This document shows positions 56,809-64,000 of a DNA stretch of 64,000 nucleotides, piece by piece. The position numbers and the translations under genes were made by a program. Positions within the stretch are counted from its first letter, which is position 1. Each line of letters opens with the position of its first letter. Source of the stretch: Lepidurus packardi (lineage: Eukaryota; Arthropoda; Branchiopoda; Notostraca; Triopsidae); NCBI GenBank assembly GCA_023053545.1, contig JAKZAN010000001.1:7770565-7834564 (forward strand), given 5' to 3'. The notes under the pieces are model-generated. The model made no database searches, was not told the DNA's origin, and was given only the letters and a program-made list of their open reading frames with translations.

Positions 56809-59800
56809 TTACGGTGAGCAGCGTCGATTTTTTAAACAAGTAGGTTTGTTGTCTGCAAGAGCATTGAGTTTTACGTTGCTATTCACGGTTTTCCACACCC
56901 CACTACGATTGACTTCTTCAGAAAGATTGAATGACTTCGTAGTCTCCACCGGAATATTCATAATATTGCCGTTGGGGAGCTGAATCTGGATGTTCTTACC
57001 CTCAGAATCGAAAGATTTCAGACCTATACCTTCTGCTGCACTCTAAAATAACAATTTTTAACGTACATTGAAACACTGTACTATTGTTAACAAACCTCTT
57101 CATCGATTTCTGTGCCCGTCTTCTTGCTTGTAGGTTCAGGCATCAAATCATCCAAAGCTTTGAGTTCGTACTGGGTAAAAACGAAGTCTAACGATTTCCT
57201 CACGCCAATCATTACGACAAGCTACATATAAACCATTAGTCTTTGCAAGGGAGAGTAAGACTAAATAAATAAAGATACCATAAGGGGAAAAGCGATTGAA
57301 ATGACTTCAATCTGTTTCACAATCCATAATGTCACGAAGCACACGAACTGAATAAACGTGAATAAATGCACACGTCGCAAAGGAACCTGCCAATGCAAAC
57401 GTAAGAAGTATCAATCCACAATTATGCATTTAAATAAAACATTGCTATGTACCTTGCGCAAATACTTGTGATCAGGTTGGTATTTGGTAGGCATGAACAT
57501 AATGAGTAACCGATCACAAAATTGCATGTCGCTGAGCGGAGACGTTCCCATATACAAGAACACTCCGTAAAGAACGGGCATAGGGATGTAGGTCAGCACA
57601 GGCGTCATGAACACGGATAGTCCGACCATAAGGAAAATCAGAATATGTGTCATTCGCTGTTCTCTACAATGAAATAATCCATGACCTTTTCATATTGAAG
57701 GAGAGTGAATGCATACCGAACTCCCAAAAATTGCGGTCGCTCTCCAGGAGCCGAAGTTTCCGTTTGCAGCTTTAATGCGTTCACGTGATTGATAGAAAGA
57801 ACCGTAGCAGCCACGAACCAGGGCAAGCCCAGGAAGGAATTAATAAGGATGAGGATGGCCAACACAAAGAGGTCCAGATGATAGCCACAACCTTTCTGCA
57901 AGGAAAGTAGACATTAATAGAGTAAGTATTAATGACGGGCTATTCAGAGTGATTGCGGGGAAACCTTACATTGAGTTTATTTTCTCGACGATTGACAATG
58001 ACGGCGGTGATTTGTTGATCCATGAAGATGAGGATAGTGGCTAAAAGTGCCGGTGCAATAGCAGCCGGAATGGTCCACCATGGATTCGTAAATGGAGGGA
58101 TAAGCCAGCCTCGCCCTTCCCAAGTAGGTTTGAATTCAGCAGGGACCTATAAAGACGGAAAGTACCCGTAAACATACTCGTAAGAAAGAGTTTCGATAGT
58201 CCTATACATCTAACTTGGGCGTGTGCACCCCAGACCACACGTCTAGCGCTGCCATTGAGCAGATGGTTAAGAACACTCCAAAGTCGCTGATGATTGAACG
58301 CACCTACACCAACACGAAAAGAGAAGTTTTAGAAACGGGTTAAAGACGCACGCAGGATCAAGTCACTCGGGTGGGGAAGAAGTTAGTATTCTTCATATTT
58401 CTTAATGTGATGCACAGAAGAAACGTCAGGAAACACAGAATAATTGACATAAGGAAGACATTGGGGTACCAGGGGTCCCAAAGACAACCGTCTCCGTCCA
58501 AAGTACCATTATACACCTACTCAAAGCAAAAGGTTATAGTTATAAAAGACCCTTTAAGAAAAGTTTTCGTTATTTCTACTGGTGTGCAATCTGAGGCTGG
58601 AACCGAAGACCAGCTCACATCTTCTTCAAAAATGCTGTAGTTGCTAGGCGAACAAGAACAGTTTCCAGGTAAAGGAGGCTCTAATGGGTATTTGTGCCCA
58701 ATATGGATCAACTTTTCTATGGCCTAAGCGAAAAATAACCGTGAATAAGTGCACCGTAGTTACGGACAAAACTTTACTTTGTATATAAAGATTGTTGCAA
58801 TCAGGAGCGCGAAGTTTTCTTCTGTAAAACGTGTTATGTAGCACACAAAGGCTGAGGCATCGCAGGCCACTAAGACGAGTAAAATAACGCCAATCCAAAC
58901 GCCAATCCATAGTCGTAGGGCCAAGTAATCGAGGCCGTTACGCCTGTTAGTTTTACAAAAGATTGTTGATTTTTTTCCGCAAAGTTTTTATGAGATTTTA
59001 CTTGCAAAACCCATAGAGAATGGTTTCGAAGACCAATACAGGACCGGTTGACCCAAGAATAGTGAGCGGCTGTCCGGAAAAGATCCCGTACACAATTCCG
59101 CAGACAAATCCGGCACACAAAGACTCCATAGTTCCCAAACGGTTCTCGGTGGCGTCCCCCAAGAGTCCCCCGAAAGTGATCAAGGGCGTCAGACAAGCAA
59201 AATATAAGAACGTGAAGGCAGCTAAACACTGAAGCGACATGGCGTCCTTAAAGTCTGACAAGTACCTAAAACGTCAAGGAAAACAAACCGTTACGAGTTG
59301 GCTCAACGAACGACGCAAATTCGGTTTATTACCACGGCAATTTGCGTTTGACGTCTTCTATCATGCCACCAAACAAACGACCTGTACGAACCAACCCCGA
59401 ACTTTTGCGTATCCGTGCCTCTTCTTCCTCTTCGTCCACTTCTTCTTTCAAACCTTCCGGGTATTTTCGAGTATTCTGCACAAAGAAACAGAACATAGCA
59501 TGTGAACAACAGCCAAAAGTTGAAAGCTGTCTTGAGATTGGCAACATGTTAGGTGAAGATTTTGCGTACTTGCGAGGGAATAGCAGCCGGCGGTTCAATT
59601 CGAATATTCGGATCCCATTCACCGGGAGGCAGAACAGTGACTGCGTCCAAGAATTCGTCCAATCCGGCCAGCAAATGGTCACGGCTTTTGGCTCGGTATG
59701 CAACTTCATGGAAAACTTCGTCGGCCATGAGGGTGGCCACAGCTCTGCCAATTTCATGGTACCCGGACTGACCACCCTAAATAATCCGACCTTTGAAATT

Positions 59801-62800
59801 AATTTGAAATTTCCTTCTTTTGCGCAAAACTTACGACGGGGCCGAGCAGCAAGAAAATGAATCGCGTTGGCACGGGAACTTCCGTCAAATCGCCCAGTAC
59901 CGAAGCTGTTGACAAACGTATAAATGCTGACACGGGTTTTTCCAAAAAGTCAACCTCGCCTACTAGTACGTTTGACGCTTCCGATCCTGGTGGGATTTTC
60001 CGCAAAAATGGCGTGTTGCCCTGCAAGACAATGCAAGATATATTAGAATCCCCGCCTATGTAAGGCCACAGATTTATGCACAGATACCTTAGGAATATCT
60101 CCGTTTCCTAAATCAGCACCACTGGCGTTGCGTATCATGGAAGCAGAGCTTGGGCTGCTGGCCATTCCATGGCCCTGGCCTATAAAATTGTCGACAAATT
60201 TGCTTAAAATAAACAAGTTTTGTACGCGCTCAATATGTGGTTTTGGTTACAGATGATTAGAATGGAGAAAACCCATCCCAAAGGTCAAGCCAGGCAACGA
60301 CTAATGGAGAAGCTGAACAAGTTAAGAAGACAGCCAGAATAGTTAGGAAGGATTAGGAAAGCGACACTAACGGTAATCAAAGAGAATACAATGGGGTAGC
60401 ATACAAACAAAATGGAACAGAGAAGAGAAAAACCTACACGAGCAAGCGCACAGTGATGCTGCAACCTCGCTAGGACAAACTGTGCTCGCTTGGCAGTAGC
60501 TCGGGCGAAAAGCATGATTTCTTGCTTAACCTGGAGCTAAGTTAAACGGTTAGTAAACCGAAAGTCGGTTCTTTGCTTTTTCAGCGCACAGATAGTTCAA
60601 AACTTAAAAGAAAACACCACGGCTAACAGCCAAAATGGTTAGAAATCTTTCAATGCGCGGGCGTATTTGGACAACCATTAAAATTTGGATGGTTAAATCG
60701 TGCTCGCTTAGGTTTTTGTGTCGCTTCACTTCGCTTCATGTCGCTTCTGTTTACCATGCCAGTTGCCAGACATAGGCACGGATAGAAAACGTTCGAATTT
60801 AGGCGCTTCCATATGCACCGCGGGGGAATTGGGTTGCGACGTGGACCACGTGCTTTCTCGTCGATCAAGCCGCGCCCCTTCGCTCACAACCACCACCAAG
60901 GAACCTGAGAACCAACTTTTTTTAAAGTCTCAAGCCTTTTTTACGGGGTAGAAAAACGACGCAAACTTAAAACAATTAAAAACTATCATGCTACAGGCTA
61001 TTTTGGGATAATTCTTACGCCTTTACGTTCGACGAAAAATGACAAGCGAATATACTGTACAAGTCTTTTCAAATCAAAAAGATAAAAAATTAAAACAAAA
61101 AATTGTTCCTACTTTTGCGAAAAGAACAGCCTATATACAGCCTACAATTTACGGAATTCCTGAGTGAGCTTCACTAGGAATGTCAAGTTTAAGCTTCTGA
61201 TCTTGCTACGCGTAGGAGTGGTCGAATGGATTTTTGTTTTGTTTTTTAAGTACCTCGTGTGGATGCAGCTGTGGGGACTGAGAGATAAGGACCTTTCTGG
61301 TCACTTTTCTCCAGCAGAGAAGTGCTGGGCGTGGGATCAGGCCCTTCGTCAATTCCGTTATTGCGGTGAGAGGCGCCCACGGAACTCGAACTCCGCGAGA
61401 AGGAACGTTTGTCAAAATCTGAATCAGGGGAACGCTTGGGTATACGCACCATCTCGTGGCACATTTACAACGATGCAAAAATAGTCAAGATGAAAATACG
61501 TAGCAGGCACAGTACATCAAAAACTTCCATTGATATGGTAGTGGTTGTGTGTGGGATGGAGTAGTAACTAGTTCTACTTCTGCGTTGGCCGCTCGGTGGT
61601 GCAAAACAACGTTCACCAGATATCAACCAATCGATAAAACGAAAAGTAATATAAGCTAAAGCAAGGAAGTTGCGAAGAATTGCAAAGAATTGCGAAGAGC
61701 AACGAAAAGTTCCAAAGACGAAACGTTTTGAGATTAACAGAAACTACAGTAAGAGTGGAAGTCCACACGTGCCTGACAAGTCCAATGTCAAGGAAGAAAA
61801 GAAGGACGAAATGAAGTATAAAAGCTTCTTCAAGCTAGTACTAAGGAGGTACCCAACTTAATCCACTTACATCCCATGATTTTCAAGAAAGAAAAAGATA
61901 GAAAAACGAAAAAGAAAAGTAGCACGTGAATGCTACAACACTAGTGACAGGCCAATTTCAAAGTGTGTACCAGAAAGTAAGATAAAGAAAGAAACGACAA
62001 ACGGTACGACGCTTATTAGCGAATAAATCCACTTACTGCGAGAGGCCGAGTAATTCCGCCCAATATCCGCTAAGGAGCGAATAATGGGCAATTTGGCTGC
62101 ACTGTTCTCCTTGTGTTTTTCATACAAATGTCTATGGCGTCTTAGCAATGCATCCCGTACCTGCGAAACAAAGAGCAAAAGCGGAAAATCAAAAACGATG
62201 AACAGAGTTTCTTTCATTTTCTTCAATTTTACCCTTTCCCGTGCGGCAAAGGGCAAGTGTCCAGAAGCCACCATGGCGTCAATTGCCAAATCTGCAACTT
62301 GTCCCAAAGAAGTAGCTTCGGCATCCAAGAGGACGGTTCCATTTAGCAACAGGCTTCGCAGCTCAAATAACGAATGAAGAGACAATGTGGCGACATGTGG
62401 TTTCGACCACCGAGCACCACCTTCTTCCACATCCTCTTCAAATTTTACCCATCTAAAAACCAAACATAAAATAGTCAACATCTCTCATCACAGGATGCAG
62501 CTAATCTATTGCGACTCGAGCTTGTCTGGGAATGATAAGGGCGTTTGTTATATTTGTAATAAGGTATACCTAGCAGTCTCGTTCCATTCAGGCTCGCCGT
62601 CTTGGTAAGACAGTTCTTCCATTTCGGAAAAGAGAGGGTGGGATTCAAGGGTGTTGTCATCTTCTTCTTCACCCAAGATGAACTGCACGCGCTGGGCAGG
62701 TGTAATGTTGCTCTCCTCTGGGTTAGAGGTTTCTTCCTCTGCAATGTCCCGTTCAGGGTGATGGCGATGACGACGGTGGTGTCGATGATGCGAACGACGT

Positions 62801-63728
62801 TTCACGTTGGGCACGTGAAGCCCTACATACATAGTATGCGCTCGGTGGCCTGCGAAAAACCAAAACCCATTTAATTCAAACCTACCAAGACTACAATGGG
62901 GACAAGTTCAACCCAAACCCACGTGCACAGGCCTATATACGTAAAATGCTTTCCCGCACGAACTACTTAATTTCTGTTCTAAAAAGCTTATCCAAGAGAC
63001 GCTTCTTGGCTGTCCTTCAACTGCGTCGAGGGTGTCTCAAAAGCGGAGCGAGACTTTCAAAACGTAACAAAAGTGCGTTCAAGAAAATGACAAACTGACT
63101 TCTGCAAGGATACGTTCGTGCCCTACTTATAAATCTGGTAGGTGCTTATAAACATTATATGTTGGTATAACCACTTCAATGCATAAATCTTAAGAAAAAA
63201 AAATTCACGAGGCTGCACAGACGCAAAAACTCTCCAGTTAAGGTAACATGTGCAATGCTCATGGACGTCGAAGGCCACAAAGCTTCCAAAATAAACGTCC
63301 CGACGCCCAGTACGCTCCAGAAGACGCCGGAGGAGAACATACTTGCCACAAATAGCGCCCCCTAGTGTCGATCATCGACTAGCATACATAAACTCCGTCT
63401 TGGAGTTATGCGTTGTAGTCCCGTTAGCCATTAATAATCAGATTTGTCCAAGTCATTTTCGTCTACATCAAAATCATTCCTTTTGATAACCCATTATCGT
63501 ATAGTAGCACCATAAAGCTGTCCATGACGGTTAGCCTACAGCATGACAGGCAAAACACGCGCGCAACACTTGATTAAAATCTCTACCAAAAATGTTCTTA
63601 CCTTGGAAATCCTTTTCGGAATAGGATGGCAAATTAGGGGCCGCCAAACCCGGGTCTGTAGGCGCTTCATCGTCGCCGGATTTGGCCACCGTCTTGATGT
63701 TGATGGTAATAGGGAAATCATCATCCAT
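56809..63728 (-). CDS. Ndae1: SLC4 family sodium-driven bicarbonate/anion transporter (Ndae1-like)
   Basis: This multi-exon minus-strand gene encodes a plasma-membrane transporter that moves bicarbonate with sodium and regulates pH. Exon 1 (63728-63602, [20 protein letters not shown]) joins at about 62850 to [19 protein letters not shown] and a His-rich stretch typical of SLC4A4-A10. The cytoplasmic domain includes [40 protein letters not shown] and [20 protein letters not shown]. The membrane domain follows from about 59260: [124 protein letters not shown] and [14 protein letters not shown] Ser-rich cassette exon at about 61470-61250 lies where vertebrate paralogues have spliced variants. 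A TAA at 56809 ends the frame but overlaps a donor-like ACCGTAAGT, so the C-terminus is uncertain. Confidence 0.92.
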
Positions 63729-64000
63729 GATTTAATCCAAACTGCCAAAGAGTAAAATATACGAAGTCAAAACTTCAACACAATTTATAGATCCATACAA
63801 TAACGAGATAAAAAAGTACAATCACGTGGCTCCCAGTGCAATCGTGTGCTTTCAGGGTCTGTGTATGTCTGTATACCCGTCTAGGGGAATGTGGAGTGTC
63901 TGTCTTTGGTTCCCTGTTCCCTTAGCCGATCAATAAAATGCATGGTCGGTTCCCCCCAACCTAAAATCTCACCCTCCGAACCCCTCTCGATCCCACCAAA

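Overview
This is nuclear DNA of an animal. Genes are interrupted by many short GT-AG introns of about 50-100 bases, intergenic stretches are modest, and the proteins are clearly metazoan. A myosuppressin/sex-peptide-receptor-like GPCR, a sodium-driven anion exchanger of the Ndae1 (SLC4A8/A10) type and an OAZ/ZNF423 zinc-finger protein fit an ecdysozoan, most likely an arthropod such as a crustacean. The species cannot be named from the sequence. CEP104 and IFT172 show that the animal keeps cilia.

Layout: 1-6.5 kb has no recognised gene, only a 60-bp tandem repeat and one possible small spliced gene on the minus strand. 6.5-19.1 kb is gene-dense: a ZNF423/ZNF521-type protein (+), DNA primase small subunit PRIM1 (+), CEP104 (-), the deubiquitinase OTUD6B (-) and ESCRT-III subunit CHMP1 (+, head to head with OTUD6B). 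19.1-36.4 kb is gene-poor. It holds two class A GPCRs on the minus strand: an atypical orphan split by a 4.7-kb intron, and a DMSR/sex-peptide-receptor-like receptor. That large intron contains a hAT-like non-autonomous element with an 8-bp target duplication and a small membrane-protein ORF. The next intergenic stretch contains a 1,056-bp element made almost entirely of a 450-bp inverted repeat flanked by TTAA. 36.4-40.9 kb is NSMAF/FAN (-). 41.7-43.6 kb has a THAP-domain exon followed by a GC-rich island of unclear content. 43.9-47.1 kb is an Sp1/3/4-type transcription factor (+). 47.7-48.4 kb is SEC61B (-), head to head with IFT172 (+, 48.7-55.9 kb). 56.8-63.7 kb is the SLC4 transporter (-).

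The genes do not form one pathway. They are mostly housekeeping and signalling genes: DNA replication, translocon, ESCRT, deubiquitination, ciliary assembly, pH regulation, neuropeptide sensing and transcription. Several lie in divergent pairs with about 230-270 bp between start codons, or convergent pairs with short 3' gaps. The most unusual features are three distinct non-autonomous transposon-like structures, including one inserted in an IFT172 intron with an iterated terminal motif. Exon junctions for ZNF423-like, PRIM1, CHMP1, SEC61B and both GPCRs were checked by hand and give in-frame totals. Other gene spans are given without every exon.
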